Of a stretch of 59,077 nt of DNA, positions 1 through 11,070 are shown piece after piece (the stretch's first letter is position 1; each line of letters begins with the position of its first letter). Location: assembly GCA_023379265.1 (NCBI GenBank), contig JAMCUI010000020.1, forward strand, positions 1-59,077, in the 5' to 3' direction. The stretch comes from Patescibacteria group bacterium (GTDB taxonomy: Bacteria > Patescibacteriota > Microgenomatia > 2-02-FULL-39-11). The translations under genes were made by a program, and so were the position numbers. The notes under the pieces are model-generated. The model saw nothing but the letters and a program-made list of their open reading frames with translations. It searched no databases and was not told the DNA's origin.

Positions 1-1
1 T

Positions 2-859
2 TTCCACAAGAAGGTTAAGGCAGGGAAGGATGAAATAACTGCCGGAAGCCAAAAAATAAGCGTTTTCAGCTCGGATAATCCATCCGATATACCCTGGGAA
101 AAAGAGAAGATTGATATTGTTATAGACGCAACAGGAAAATTCAGGACAAGCCATGAGCTTGAAGGGCATTTGAAAGGGAGCGTAAAATATGCAGTTTTGT
201 CTGCTCCAGCAAAAGATGATACTAAGACACTAGTCATGGGCGTAAACCAGCAATTGTTTAATCCTACGACAGATAAAGTAATTTCCAATTCGTCTTGCAC
301 GACAAACTGCCTTTCAAATACGCTGAAAGTCATTGACGACAATTTTGCCGTAACTAGGGGTTTTATGACTACTGTCCACGCTATCACTGATTCGCAAAAT
401 CTTCTGGATAATTCCCACAAAAAAGAAGTAAGGCTGAGAAGATCAGCATTTGCATCGATGATACCCGCTTCCACAGGCTCAGCCAAAGATATTGGTAAAC
501 TTTTCCCTAGTCTGAAAGGTAAAATTATATGCCAAGCCATAAGATTACCACTTCTTACGGTCTCAATCATAAACCTGACTGTCCAGACAGAAAAGTCTTG
601 CGATATAGAGATGGTAAACAAAGCCTTTAGAGAAGCTTCCCAGAACGATTTGAAGGGGGTAGTTGAAGTTGCCGAAGAAGAATTGGTGTCAAGGGATTTT
701 ACAGGCAACAGCCATTCAGCCATAATTGACCCTTTTTTGACCAAAGTAAATGGAGGAAACCTGGTAAACGTATATGCCTGGTATGACAATGAATGGGGCT
801 ACACTACCCGATTAGTTGATATGGTGACATATGTCGGAAGAAAGGCCGGAATTATTTAG
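2..859 (+). CDS. gap: glyceraldehyde-3-phosphate dehydrogenase, 5'-truncated by window edge
   Basis: Frame is open from nt 2 (FHKKVKAGKDEITAG...), joins ORF 170-859; SNSSCTTNCL catalytic motif, WYDNEWGY motif. Confidence 0.95.
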   Translation, partial: FHKKVKAGKDEITAGSQKISVFSSDNPSDIPWEKEKIDIVIDATGKFRTSHELEGHLKGSVKYAVLSAPAKDDTKTLVMGVNQQLFNPTTDKVISNSSCTTNCLSNTLKVIDDNFAVTRGFMTTVHAITDSQNLLDNSHKKEVRLRRSAFASMIPASTGSAKDIGKLFPSLKGKIICQAIRLPLLTVSIINLTVQTEKSCDIEMVNKAFREASQNDLKGVVEVAEEELVSRDFTGNSHSAIIDPFLTKVNGGNLVNVYAWYDNEWGYTTRLVDMVTYVGRKAGII

Positions 860-865
860 GAATAT

Positions 866-2044
866 ATGAGAAAAAAGACAGTCAGAGATATACCGCATCT
901 TGAAGGTAAAAGGGTCTTTATGACCGTGGATTTTAATATTTCCCTTGAAGACGGCAAGATCGCCAATGATACAAGAATTGTAGAAACTATCCCTACCATT
1001 AAATATCTTTTGGAACATAAGGCAAAAATTATTTTGGCATCTCATCTTGGCAGACCTCACGGTCCAGACCCTCACTTATCCCTTAGACCGGTAGCTAAAA
1101 GACTTCAGGATTTGACAGGGAAAAAAGTCCACCTTATAGACAGGTTCTGGGAAGAATCTTCACTACCGCGCATCCAAAAGATCAACTCCAACGATCTGAC
1201 CCTTCTTGAGAATATTAGGTTCTTTAAGGGTGAAGAGGATAATGATAAAGAGTTTGCCAAGCATCTTTCCAAAATGGCTGATTATTTTGTCAACGATGCT
1301 TTTGGCACATCTCACAGGGTACATGCTTCAATAGTGGGTATCACCCAATACCTGCCCTCCTATGCCGGTTTTCTGATGGATAAAGAAATCTGTAAGATTT
1401 CAAAAGCGCTTGACAACCCAAAAAGGCCATTTCTCCTCCTTATAGGCGGCGCCAAAACACCAGAGAAAATTTCCGTTATCGAAAAACTTCTTGACAAAGC
1501 CGATACTGTAGCTCTTGGTGGAGCAATTGCCAATACATTTTTGGCGGCATGGGGATTTGGCATGGGCAGATCCCTTGTAGACTATGAGATGGTGGAAATG
1601 GCTAGGGTAGTATTTTGGAAAACAACCCATAAACATTCTGCCCTCATTTTGCCTGCAGACGTAGTCGTATCAGACAATGAAAGGAAAAAGAGACCGATGG
1701 TCGTGGAATACAATAAGGTACCGCATAATGTTGTCATTTACGACATTGGCCCTAAAGCGCAAAAATATTACCAGAAACTGATAAATCAGGCAAAAACCAT
1801 TATATGGAACGGTCCCATGGGACTCTATGAGGACCCCAGGTTTATGAAAGGGACCGATTTGGTTTTACAGACAATTAGCCGCAGCAAAGCTTTTTCCATA
1901 GTGGGAGGAGGAGACACGCTCACTAGTATTAAAAACCGTAAATACCTCAAAGGCATATCCCACATATCTTCAGGGGGGAGTGCCATGTTGGCTTTTCTGG
2001 AAAAAGGAACATTACCTGGAATAGAAGTGCTGAAAGATGCTTGA
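866..2044 (+). CDS. pgk: phosphoglycerate kinase
   Basis: DFNISLEDGKIANDTRI, SHLGRPHG, GGAKTPEKI, WNGPMGLYE motifs; directly downstream of gap. Confidence 0.97.
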   Translation: MRKKTVRDIPHLEGKRVFMTVDFNISLEDGKIANDTRIVETIPTIKYLLEHKAKIILASHLGRPHGPDPHLSLRPVAKRLQDLTGKKVHLIDRFWEESSLPRIQKINSNDLTLLENIRFFKGEEDNDKEFAKHLSKMADYFVNDAFGTSHRVHASIVGITQYLPSYAGFLMDKEICKISKALDNPKRPFLLLIGGAKTPEKISVIEKLLDKADTVALGGAIANTFLAAWGFGMGRSLVDYEMVEMARVVFWKTTHKHSALILPADVVVSDNERKKRPMVVEYNKVPHNVVIYDIGPKAQKYYQKLINQAKTIIWNGPMGLYEDPRFMKGTDLVLQTISRSKAFSIVGGGDTLTSIKNRKYLKGISHISSGGSAMLAFLEKGTLPGIEVLKDA

Positions 2045-2062
2045 AATTTAGCTTTGAATGCA

Positions 2063-2686
2063 TCAGGAATATTTTCTATAGACAGCTATCACTCTTCCCT
2101 GAATCTTGACGTGAGTAGTGAAAATGGGAGACATTGTGGAATTTGCCGGTTCCAGTCTTATCCTGTCTTTTTCAAACTTGATTCTTTTCAAAGTTGCCAG
2201 ACCGTTTGGCAAAACCGCAACTACTATATCACCGCTTTGGGCCTCCTGTTGATGCTGAACTACAACAAAATCCCCATCAAGTATGCCTTCCTCAATCATA
2301 GAGCTTCCTTTTACCTGTAATATATAGCCTGGTTTTTTTCCATTTAGCATATTGGCCGGTACCGGCATATAAAAATTGGGGTCGGTATGCGGTTCAAGAG
2401 GAGCCCCTGCGGCGATGTATCCCAATACAGGAAGTTCCACCGCTGTTTCGTTTTCATTCGCGTGGACCTTATTCTCAACAAGTTCTATTCCCCTTTCAAA
2501 ACCGGCAGTCTTTTTTATATACCCTTTTTGGACAAGCCTCTCCAAATGCTCGTGTACTGTAGATACCGCACTAACTCCCATACTCTCTGCTATCTCTATA
2601 AGGGTCGGTGCATAGCCGTGCCTTTGTATATATTGTGTAATAAATTCTAGTACTTGCCTTTCTTTGCTATATAGTACGGGTGCCAT
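2063..2686 (-). CDS. lexA: LexA repressor (S24 peptidase)
   Basis: N-terminal winged HTH, GYIAAGAPLEP cleavage site, GSSMIEEGILDGDFVVV catalytic Ser region. Confidence 0.95.
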   Translation of the reverse strand: MAPVLYSKERQVLEFITQYIQRHGYAPTLIEIAESMGVSAVSTVHEHLERLVQKGYIKKTAGFERGIELVENKVHANENETAVELPVLGYIAAGAPLEPHTDPNFYMPVPANMLNGKKPGYILQVKGSSMIEEGILDGDFVVVQHQQEAQSGDIVVAVLPNGLATLKRIKFEKDRIRLEPANSTMSPIFTTHVKIQGRVIAVYRKYS

Positions 2687-2920
2687 AATGATTTATGATA
2701 AATAACCGAATTTTGATGTCTTGAAAATAATTATATAAGCCTGATATACTTAAAATAATCCAAAAAAAACCGAATGTCAATACATCGAAACTGTGTTAAA
2801 ATATGTCACTATTGAAAATAGAACCATAAGCAGTTTGAAAGATTTACTATGGAATTTAAGCTGCATTCGTCATTCAGACCGACAGGGGACCAACCAGCAC
2901 GTTAGTTTTACTAAATTACT

Positions 2921-5038
2921 ATGGAATTTAAGCTGCATTCGTCATTCAGACCGACAGGGGACCAACCAAGTGCCATTGAAAAACTTACCAAAGGAATTGG
3001 TTCCGGTTTGAAAAATCAGGTACTTCTCGGAGTCACGGGAAGCGGGAAAACGTACACCATGGCAAATATCATAAAGCGCCTCCAAAGGCCCGCCCTTATT
3101 ATTTCTCATAATAAGACCCTTGCGGCCCAGCTCTATCAGGAATTCCGTGATTTTTTCCCTGAGAATGCAGTCAGCTACTTTGTTTCCTATTACGACTTTT
3201 ATCAGCCGGAGGCGTATATTCCCCAATCCGATACTTATATCGAGAAGGAGACTGAGATAAACGAGGAAATAGACAAGCTTCGTCTTGCTGCTACAACCAA
3301 CCTTCTTACCCGCCGTGATACCATAATAGTAGCCTCGGTTTCATGTATCTACAATATTGGATCTCCGGCTCAGTACCGCAATTTTGTGCTGAAACTCGCT
3401 GTCGGCATGAAAATAGACAGAAAATCACTTTATGACAATCTGGTTGATTTGCAATATGAGAAATCAAATTTTGATTTCAAAAGGGGAACTTTTCGTACAC
3501 GAGGCGATAATATCGATATCTATCCTGCCTATGAGGATACTGCAGTCAGGATAACTGCCAGCGGTGACATAATAGACACTATTTCCGTAATTGACGCGTT
3601 AAACGGAAAAATGATTTCCTCAAAAAAGGAGGAATTTATCTATCCCGCCAAACATTACATCACTGACACACATAAGTATACTGATATATTTGCACAAATC
3701 CGTGACGAGCTAGACAAAAGAGTCAATGAGCTTAAAAAGCACAATAAAATTATAGAAGCCTATAGACTGGCCAAAAGAGTAAATTTCGACCTGGAGATGA
3801 TAAATGAGGTCGGCTATATAAACGGTATTGAAAATTATTCCCGTTATTTTGACGGTAGGAAAGCCGGAGATCCGCCATACAGCCTTCTTGACTACTTCAG
3901 TGAACCATACGGAAAAGATTGGCTGCTGTTTATTGATGAGTCACATATGACGCTTCCCCAGATAAGGGGTATGTATAACGGAGACCGGTCCAGGAAACAG
4001 ACACTTATTGACTTTGGTTTCAGGTTGCCGTCAGCACTTGACAACAGGCCTCTTACTTATGAGGAGTTCTACAGGAGAATAAGCCAAGCCGTATATGTAT
4101 CGGCTACCCCGAATGAATATGAGCTATCCCTGGCAAGAGAGGATGCAAAAAGTCACAACTTTACTCCTCAGGAAGGCATCACAGAACAACTTATAAGGCC
4201 TACTGGTATTTGTGACCCGCAAATTATTATCCGCCCCACAAATGGCCAAATAAAAGATTTGGTCAAAGAGATCCTTTCGCGTAAACAAAGGAAAGAAAGG
4301 GTTCTTGTAACCACATTGACCAAGAGGATGGCGGAGGATTTGTCTTCTTACCTGCAGGATAAGTCATACATCGATAAATTATTGGGAGGCTCAATTTCTT
4401 CAAATCTTCTTCCAAATGTACATTATCTTCATTCTGATATACAGACTTTAGAAAGAAGCGACATACTCGATGAGCTCAGGAGTGGAAAATATGACGTACT
4501 TGTCGGTATAAATCTGCTCCGCGAGGGTCTGGATTTGCCTGAAGTATCTCTTGTAGCCATACTAGATGCAGACAAAGAAGGCTTTTTACGCAGTGATACG
4601 TCACTTGTCCAGACTATGGGTAGAGCCGCCAGACACATTGCGGGAACTGTTATCATGTATGCCGACAATAAAACAGGTTCCATGGCAAGGGCAATCTCAG
4701 AAATTGACAGGAGGAGGCAGGTTCAATTTGATTACAATAAGAGGTATAATATAACACCCCGTAATGTAGAAAAACCCATTAGGGAAAAACTTATTGAGAA
4801 GGAAGAGCTTGACGAAACTCTGGAACTTGTGAGATCACTTGATAGCCGGAAAAGGATGCAATACAGGGAGCTTATGAACATGGATTTTGATGATTTGACT
4901 CCACGTGATCGCACAAAGCTTATTAGGAAAATGGAAACGGAAATGAAACAGGCGGCAGGCGAACTGAATTTTGAATTGGCAGCAGAGATCCGCGATAAAA
5001 TCAAAGAATACAAATATGATTCAAAAGACTCAGGATAA
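2921..5038 (+). CDS. uvrB: excinuclease ABC subunit B
   Basis: [26 protein letters not shown] Walker [14 protein letters not shown]-terminal UVR motif. Confidence 0.98.
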   Translation: MEFKLHSSFRPTGDQPSAIEKLTKGIGSGLKNQVLLGVTGSGKTYTMANIIKRLQRPALIISHNKTLAAQLYQEFRDFFPENAVSYFVSYYDFYQPEAYIPQSDTYIEKETEINEEIDKLRLAATTNLLTRRDTIIVASVSCIYNIGSPAQYRNFVLKLAVGMKIDRKSLYDNLVDLQYEKSNFDFKRGTFRTRGDNIDIYPAYEDTAVRITASGDIIDTISVIDALNGKMISSKKEEFIYPAKHYITDTHKYTDIFAQIRDELDKRVNELKKHNKIIEAYRLAKRVNFDLEMINEVGYINGIENYSRYFDGRKAGDPPYSLLDYFSEPYGKDWLLFIDESHMTLPQIRGMYNGDRSRKQTLIDFGFRLPSALDNRPLTYEEFYRRISQAVYVSATPNEYELSLAREDAKSHNFTPQEGITEQLIRPTGICDPQIIIRPTNGQIKDLVKEILSRKQRKERVLVTTLTKRMAEDLSSYLQDKSYIDKLLGGSISSNLLPNVHYLHSDIQTLERSDILDELRSGKYDVLVGINLLREGLDLPEVSLVAILDADKEGFLRSDTSLVQTMGRAARHIAGTVIMYADNKTGSMARAISEIDRRRQVQFDYNKRYNITPRNVEKPIREKLIEKEELDETLELVRSLDSRKRMQYRELMNMDFDDLTPRDRTKLIRKMETEMKQAAGELNFELAAEIRDKIKEYKYDSKDSG

Positions 5039-7946
5039 AATTATTATTAGAGGAGCACGTGAACACAACCTTAAAAATATCAGTCTGGAACTTCCCAAAT
5101 ACAAACTGATTGTTTTTACTGGAGTATCCGGTAGCGGAAAATCCTCACTTGCTTTTGATACAATTTATGCTGAAGGACAAAGAAGATATGTGGAAAGTCT
5201 GTCTTCTTATGCCAGGCAGTTCTTGGGCGTAATGGATAAACCGGATGTGGATGCCATAGACGGTTTGTCACCAGCCATTTCCATAGACCAGAAATCCACT
5301 TCCCATAACCCCAGGTCTACAGTGGGGACGGTTACGGAAATTTATGATTATCTTAGGCTACTTTTTGCAAGAGTAGGCCGTCCACACTGTCCAAACTGCG
5401 GCAGGGAAATAGTACGGCAAACATCAGACCAAATAGTTGAAAAATTATTTCAGATTTCAGAAAATAGTGGAAAATTGGGAAAGAGGCCTGAGCGTTTTCT
5501 TATACTTTCTCCAGTAGTTAGGGATAGAAAAGGGGAATTTTCCCATCTTTTAGACAATCTCAAATCTAAAGGTTTTACAAAAGTACGTATAGATGGAACT
5601 ATCTTCTCCCTTGACGAAGACCTAGTTCTTATTAAAACAAACAAACATTCCATAGATGTTGTAGTTGATAGAATAACTTTTGATAAAAATAAATTAAAGA
5701 ATAAGGAAGATAAGCAAAGTTTGCGTTCAAGACTTATTGAATCCACTGAGACGGCTACATCACTTTCTGAAGGATTAGTCATATATTCGGCTGTCAATGA
5801 TGCAGACTTCACATTTCCCGACAAGCCCAAAAAACTTTCAGACCAGCTTTATTCCGAAAAGTTTTCCTGTCCGGTATGCAATATCTCCCTGCCTGAAATT
5901 GAACCGCGTATCTTCTCGTTTAATTCTCCCCACGGCGCTTGTCCTAAATGTAGCGGACTGGGTAATCTACTCAGGATTGACCCGAAACTGGTCATAAACC
6001 CCAATCTTTCCATAAGCGAAGGGGGAATCTTACCCTTTGCCAGAATGATCTTGGGCGATACCTGGTTTGGCAGAATTTTGACTACTGTGGCCCAAAAAAT
6101 AGGCATTAAAATAGATCGGCCACTAAAGGAAGCCACAGACAAAAAACTGGAACTGCTTCTTTTTGGCACTGGAGAAGAAATACATGAAATCCAGGGAGAA
6201 AACCGGTACGGTCGGGAAGTGACCATATATGAAGAATTTGCAGGAGTGGTGCCGGAATTGGAAAAGAGATTCTCATCTACTGAATCAGAGTATGTCAGAA
6301 ATGAAATCGGAAAATACCTCAGGGAAGAGATTTGCCCACTTTGTGCCGGGAAAAGACTGAAAAAGGAAGCCTTATCGGTGACAATAGACGAAAAATCAAT
6401 TGTTGACGTTACAACCCTCTCCATAAAGCAGATGAGTGACTGGATACACAAAATTCAGCTTTCGTTGTCCAACCGGGAGAAAACAATAGGTTCTCTCATA
6501 ATAAAGGAAATACAAAACAGGTTATCTTTTCTCATTTCTGTCGGGTTGGACTACCTGACTCTTGAACGAAGCGCCAATACGCTTGCAGGCGGTGAAGCGC
6601 AAAGGATAAGGCTTGCCTCTCAGATCGGCTCAGGGCTTTCCGGAGTGCTTTATGTTTTGGATGAACCGTCCATAGGGCTCCATCCCCGCGATAATTTTCG
6701 TCTTATCACCACGCTTAAAAAATTGAGAGATTTGGGAAATACCGTCATCGTAGTCGAACACGATAGGGAAATGATGCACAATGCAGACCTTATAGTGGAT
6801 TTTGGCCCGGCAGCCGGTAAGCATGGCGGCAACGTAATCGCCAGCGGGACAACCGAACAGATAATAAAGGACAAAAATTCACTGACAGGACTATATTTAT
6901 CCGGCAAAAGGAAAATTGTCCAATCTTCAAGTGAAAACGGCAATATTGTCAGTGCAAAACATCTTACAATAAGAAAATGCCAGGAAAACAACCTGAAAGA
7001 TATAGACGTCACTTTTCCCTTAGGCAAACTGATATGCATCACTGGGGTTTCAGGAAGCGGGAAATCGACTCTTATAGTTGATACACTTTATCATGCTTTA
7101 GCAAGCCGGTTCAATCCTTATCACAAGGAAAAAGGAGGCCTTTATTATTCACTGGAAGGTGAGAATCAGCTAAAAAGAGTCATCCTTATTGATCAATCAC
7201 CCATCGGCAGGACTCCGCGCAGCAATCCCGCTACTTATACAGGCGCTTTTACGTTTATTAGGGATCTTTTTTCCCAGACTCCGGATGCCAAGGCGCGCGG
7301 TTTTAAGGCAGGAAGGTTTTCCTTTAATGTCAAAGGCGGCAGGTGTGAGGCATGTGAGGGTGAAGGCCAAACAAAAATAGAAATGCAGTTTCTACCAGAT
7401 GTCTATGTCAGTTGTGAAGTTTGCCGCGGTACGCGCTTTAACTCGGAGACTCTTGAAGTTCTTTTTAAGAATAAGAGCATATCTGACGTGTTAAACATGA
7501 CAGTTGAAGAAGCTGCAAACTTTTTTGCCAATATACCGGGCCTATCGGGAAAACTTGAGACACTAAAGGATGTAGGTTTGTCCTATATACAGCTTGGTCA
7601 ACCCGCACCCCAACTTTCAGGTGGGGAGGCGCAAAGAGTCAAACTGGCAACAGAGCTGTCCAAAAAAGGCTCAAACGACATATTATACATATTGGATGAA
7701 CCCACCACAGGCCTGCACTTTGCGGACCTGGAAAAACTTCTTTATGTGCTGCGTCAACTTGTGAAAATGGGCAACACCGTGATTGTCATAGAACACAATC
7801 TCGATATTATAAAAAATGCTGATTGGATAATAGATCTGGGGCCGGAAGGAGGAGAAGCTGGAGGAAAGGTTATTGGTACTGGATCAGTAAAAGATATTAT
7901 AAATAATCCGGCTTCATATACGGGAAAATCCCTTCAGCATGAATAA
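5016..7946 (+). CDS. uvrA: excinuclease ABC subunit A (start set at ATG 5016, overlapping uvrB)
   Basis: Two ABC ATPase domains ([30 protein letters not shown]), zinc-finger CxxC motifs. Confidence 0.98.
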   Translation: MIQKTQDKIIIRGAREHNLKNISLELPKYKLIVFTGVSGSGKSSLAFDTIYAEGQRRYVESLSSYARQFLGVMDKPDVDAIDGLSPAISIDQKSTSHNPRSTVGTVTEIYDYLRLLFARVGRPHCPNCGREIVRQTSDQIVEKLFQISENSGKLGKRPERFLILSPVVRDRKGEFSHLLDNLKSKGFTKVRIDGTIFSLDEDLVLIKTNKHSIDVVVDRITFDKNKLKNKEDKQSLRSRLIESTETATSLSEGLVIYSAVNDADFTFPDKPKKLSDQLYSEKFSCPVCNISLPEIEPRIFSFNSPHGACPKCSGLGNLLRIDPKLVINPNLSISEGGILPFARMILGDTWFGRILTTVAQKIGIKIDRPLKEATDKKLELLLFGTGEEIHEIQGENRYGREVTIYEEFAGVVPELEKRFSSTESEYVRNEIGKYLREEICPLCAGKRLKKEALSVTIDEKSIVDVTTLSIKQMSDWIHKIQLSLSNREKTIGSLIIKEIQNRLSFLISVGLDYLTLERSANTLAGGEAQRIRLASQIGSGLSGVLYVLDEPSIGLHPRDNFRLITTLKKLRDLGNTVIVVEHDREMMHNADLIVDFGPAAGKHGGNVIASGTTEQIIKDKNSLTGLYLSGKRKIVQSSSENGNIVSAKHLTIRKCQENNLKDIDVTFPLGKLICITGVSGSGKSTLIVDTLYHALASRFNPYHKEKGGLYYSLEGENQLKRVILIDQSPIGRTPRSNPATYTGAFTFIRDLFSQTPDAKARGFKAGRFSFNVKGGRCEACEGEGQTKIEMQFLPDVYVSCEVCRGTRFNSETLEVLFKNKSISDVLNMTVEEAANFFANIPGLSGKLETLKDVGLSYIQLGQPAPQLSGGEAQRVKLATELSKKGSNDILYILDEPTTGLHFADLEKLLYVLRQLVKMGNTVIVIEHNLDIIKNADWIIDLGPEGGEAGGKVIGTGSVKDIINNPASYTGKSLQHE

Positions 7947-9324
7947 AAATAATACCGGGAACGCTCAGACCTCTCCACCTCATATAAAGGAATTATCCTA
8001 TATCACAGTAAAAGCCGTTTCTTTTATCCCGAAAAATATAAACAAACTGCCGGAAATACCCGGTGTCTACCGGTATTTGGATACCAATGGTGGAATAATT
8101 TATATCGGTAAGGCTATAAATTTGAAAAGAAGGGTCTCTTCTTATTTCCAGAAGCAAACCAAAGACGCCAAAACGGAAAATCTGGTCAGGAACATACATA
8201 AAATAGAGATTATTCCCGTCAGGTATGAATTTGAGGCTCTTCTTCTTGAGGCAAATCTCATCAGAATTTATAAACCGAAATACAACGTCATCTGGAAGGA
8301 TGACAAACACTATATCTATATCCAGATCACAATGGAAGAGTTCCCGCGATTGATTTTGACAAGGAGAAAAGAAGACGGAAGATCTTTTTTTTCTGGTCCT
8401 TTTCCCTCATCCCGCATTGCCAGGGAAATTCTCGCAAATATCAGAAGGATCATACCATATTGCACACAGAGCCCGAACCGAAAAAGATCTTGTTTTTACA
8501 CGTATCTTGGTTTATGCAATCCATGCCCAGCTGTCATCAAAAAACTCGAACAAAAGGAGTACGCAAGACAAAAAAAAATTTACCTCCGAAACATCAGTCG
8601 TATCAAAAATCTCCTGTCGGGTGACTTTGAACCTTTATCCCGCTATTTATTGGCAAAAATGCAGCATCTCTCCAGTGAAAATAAGTTTGAAGAAGCGGCC
8701 ACGTATCGTGACAAATTAAAGCATCTCAACTATCTCTTGAATATAAATATTACCAATGAATATATGGCTGATCCCAGATATATAAGCCATGTCTTCAAAT
8801 TGGAGAAGGATGAGCTACTGTGGATACTAAAAGAACACTATCCGTCTTTGACCCGTATCGAAAGAATCGAATGTTATGACATAAGTAATACTTCAGGTAC
8901 ATTTGCCACCGGCTCAATGATATCTTTTAAGCATAATTTACCGGACAAGTCCTACTACAGACGTTTCCGCATAAGAATTCACAATAAAATAGACGATTTT
9001 GGTATGTTAAAGGAGATGCTTGAGAGGAGACTGAAACATAGGGAATGGAAGTTGCCTGATCTTATGGTTGTAGACGGCGGAAAACCACAACTTAGAATTT
9101 TTAACAAAGTCCTAGCAAATTTTACTCTCAATGTCCCTGCGATCGGGTTAGCCAAGCAAAATGAGGAAATCGTCGTCTGCGCAAACGGCAATTATTTTAA
9201 GGTTATTCTGCCCAGACGGTCAAATGCCCTGCACCTGGTCCAAAGAGTCAGGGATGAAGCTCACAGGTTTGCGCACAAATACCACGAACTTTTGCGACTT
9301 AAAAACATGGTATCAAACGAATAA
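7939..9324 (+). CDS. uvrC: excinuclease ABC subunit C, short form
   Basis: GIY-YIG domain (GVYRYLDTNGGIIYIGKAINLKRRV), UVR motif, RNase H-like UvrC domain (YDISNTSGTFATGSM); ends without the usual C-terminal HhH region. Confidence 0.95.
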   Translation: MNKNNTGNAQTSPPHIKELSYITVKAVSFIPKNINKLPEIPGVYRYLDTNGGIIYIGKAINLKRRVSSYFQKQTKDAKTENLVRNIHKIEIIPVRYEFEALLLEANLIRIYKPKYNVIWKDDKHYIYIQITMEEFPRLILTRRKEDGRSFFSGPFPSSRIAREILANIRRIIPYCTQSPNRKRSCFYTYLGLCNPCPAVIKKLEQKEYARQKKIYLRNISRIKNLLSGDFEPLSRYLLAKMQHLSSENKFEEAATYRDKLKHLNYLLNINITNEYMADPRYISHVFKLEKDELLWILKEHYPSLTRIERIECYDISNTSGTFATGSMISFKHNLPDKSYYRRFRIRIHNKIDDFGMLKEMLERRLKHREWKLPDLMVVDGGKPQLRIFNKVLANFTLNVPAIGLAKQNEEIVVCANGNYFKVILPRRSNALHLVQRVRDEAHRFAHKYHELLRLKNMVSNE

Positions 9325-9382
9325 ATTGCATTGAAAAAGAAGAAATGTTACTCTGAATAAACTGCAAAATAAGACGGTTGAT

Positions 9383-9784
9383 ATGAAATTTATATTAAGA
9401 AAGTATTTTACTATCACTCTCTCAGTTTTTAGCCTTACTCAGATAATCTATTCTATTTCAATTTCGGGAGGCTGGAAAAGTTTTCTTTATTCCTGCCTTA
9501 TACTCACGATACTTGTCTATATAGGAAAACCGGTTGCCAACCTTATCATGTTACCAATCAATATTTTGACTTTGAACCTTTTTTCATGGATAATAAACAT
9601 CCTGATATTTTATATCTGGACTCTATTAGAAACAAATGTTCGGATATCATCATTTCAATCATCAGGATTTTTAGTCGGTCCGTTGCGGATTTCCGCCTTT
9701 GGGTTGGCAAACTGGCAGGTGATAATTGTGGGAGGGATACTTCTGACATTTCTTACCCAATTTTTCAATTGGATTATGAAATAA
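9383..9784 (+). CDS. phage holin family 4 / DUF360-like four-TM membrane protein
   Basis: Four hydrophobic segments, KPVANLIMLPINILTLNLFSWIINILIFYI pattern. Confidence 0.7.
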   Translation: MKFILRKYFTITLSVFSLTQIIYSISISGGWKSFLYSCLILTILVYIGKPVANLIMLPINILTLNLFSWIINILIFYIWTLLETNVRISSFQSSGFLVGPLRISAFGLANWQVIIVGGILLTFLTQFFNWIMK

Positions 9785-9809
9785 ACTGTAGTTGTTCTGT
9801 TTCATACAC

Positions 9810-10823
9810 ATGAAGAAAGAAAACGCTATAAGTAACAAAAAATTTGTCGTCATCGGAGGGGGAACCGGAACTTTTAGCGTGCTATCAGGACTGAAGAAAT
9901 ATACAGATCACATTACCGCCATAGTTACCATGGCGGATTCAGGCGGAAGCGCAAAGAAAGAGAGGGATGAATGGGGTCTTTTACCAAGCAGCGATGTGAG
10001 AAAGTCGCTTATTGCCTTGAGTAACGGATCCTCAGGCGATTCACTTCTTTTAAGAAAACTTTTCCAGTACCGTTATAGTGAGGGAAGAGGCATACGAGGT
10101 ATGAGCTTTGGTAATCTTTTTCTGGTCGCGCTAACCAAACTTTTGGGTTCGCAGGAAAAAGCAATTGAAAAGGCAGGAGACATTTTGAAAATTAGGGGCA
10201 GGGTGCTGCCAGTTTCTTTTGACAAAGTGGATTTGGTAGCCAAATATGAAAACGGGTCCACAGTTGTCGGCGAACACTTCATAGATGATCCCAAGGACAA
10301 CGGTAAAGTAAAAATTACGCAGTTGGCTACTAAGCCGCGTACCAAAATTACAAATGAGGCAAAAAAGGCAATTCTGGAAAGCGATGTGATAATTATTGGA
10401 CCGGGAGGTTTTTACACTACAATCTTGGCTAATTTTGCCGTTTCAGGGGTAAAAGAGGCTATCATGCAAAGCAGGTCCCAAAAAATATTCATACTGAACC
10501 TTATGACTGAATACGGACAGACATATGAGTTTTCTGCTTCCACTTTTATTAAGGAACTGGATAAATATTTACCTGTTACGTCATTGGACTTTGTATTTGC
10601 CAACAATGCGCATATTCCCGACGACGTACTGAAGAAATACAGAAAATATCACGCAATTCCTGTATTAAATGACCTCCCCAAAAAAATCCCTTTTAAGCTT
10701 GTGAGCGCCGATCTCCTTTCTTCGCAAAAAATTGCTATGGAAAAAGGTGACACTCTCAAAAGAAGCCTCATACGCCACGACCCCGAAAAAATAGTCTCGT
10801 TATGTATAAAACTCTTAACTTAA
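9810..10823 (+). CDS. yvcK: YvcK/CofD-family gluconeogenesis factor
   Basis: VVIGGGTGTFSVLSGLKKY, VTMADSGGSAKKERDEWG, GNLFL; start set at ATG 9810. Confidence 0.92.
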   Translation: MKKENAISNKKFVVIGGGTGTFSVLSGLKKYTDHITAIVTMADSGGSAKKERDEWGLLPSSDVRKSLIALSNGSSGDSLLLRKLFQYRYSEGRGIRGMSFGNLFLVALTKLLGSQEKAIEKAGDILKIRGRVLPVSFDKVDLVAKYENGSTVVGEHFIDDPKDNGKVKITQLATKPRTKITNEAKKAILESDVIIIGPGGFYTTILANFAVSGVKEAIMQSRSQKIFILNLMTEYGQTYEFSASTFIKELDKYLPVTSLDFVFANNAHIPDDVLKKYRKYHAIPVLNDLPKKIPFKLVSADLLSSQKIAMEKGDTLKRSLIRHDPEKIVSLCIKLLT

Positions 10824-10836
10824 AATGTGTTAAAAT

Positions 10837-11061
10837 ATGCAAATGAGTAACGTCATTATCATACTTCAGATAATAATCTCGGTATCGCTTAGCACCCTTA
10901 TCATTTTGCAGTCAAAAGGAGTCGGGTTGGGAAGAGCCTGGGGTGGCGGTGGAGGCTTTTACAAAAGCAGGCGTGGAGTAGAAAAAATTATTTTTAATCT
11001 CACGATAGTACTGGCTGCGTTATTTCTTATCACTTCAATTTTATCGCTACTTTATACCTGA
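10837..11061 (+). CDS. secG: preprotein translocase subunit SecG
   Basis: Short two-TM protein with LIILQSKGVGLGRAWGGGGGFYKSRRGVEK. Confidence 0.88.
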   Translation: MQMSNVIIILQIIISVSLSTLIILQSKGVGLGRAWGGGGGFYKSRRGVEKIIFNLTIVLAALFLITSILSLLYT

Positions 11062-11070
11062 GTATAAAAA

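Noticed and set aside
2769-2830. Third, degenerate copy of the uvrB start before 2844
   Set aside because: Only weak similarity (ACTAT..GAA) that could be chance; not counted, unlike the clearer aroC case.
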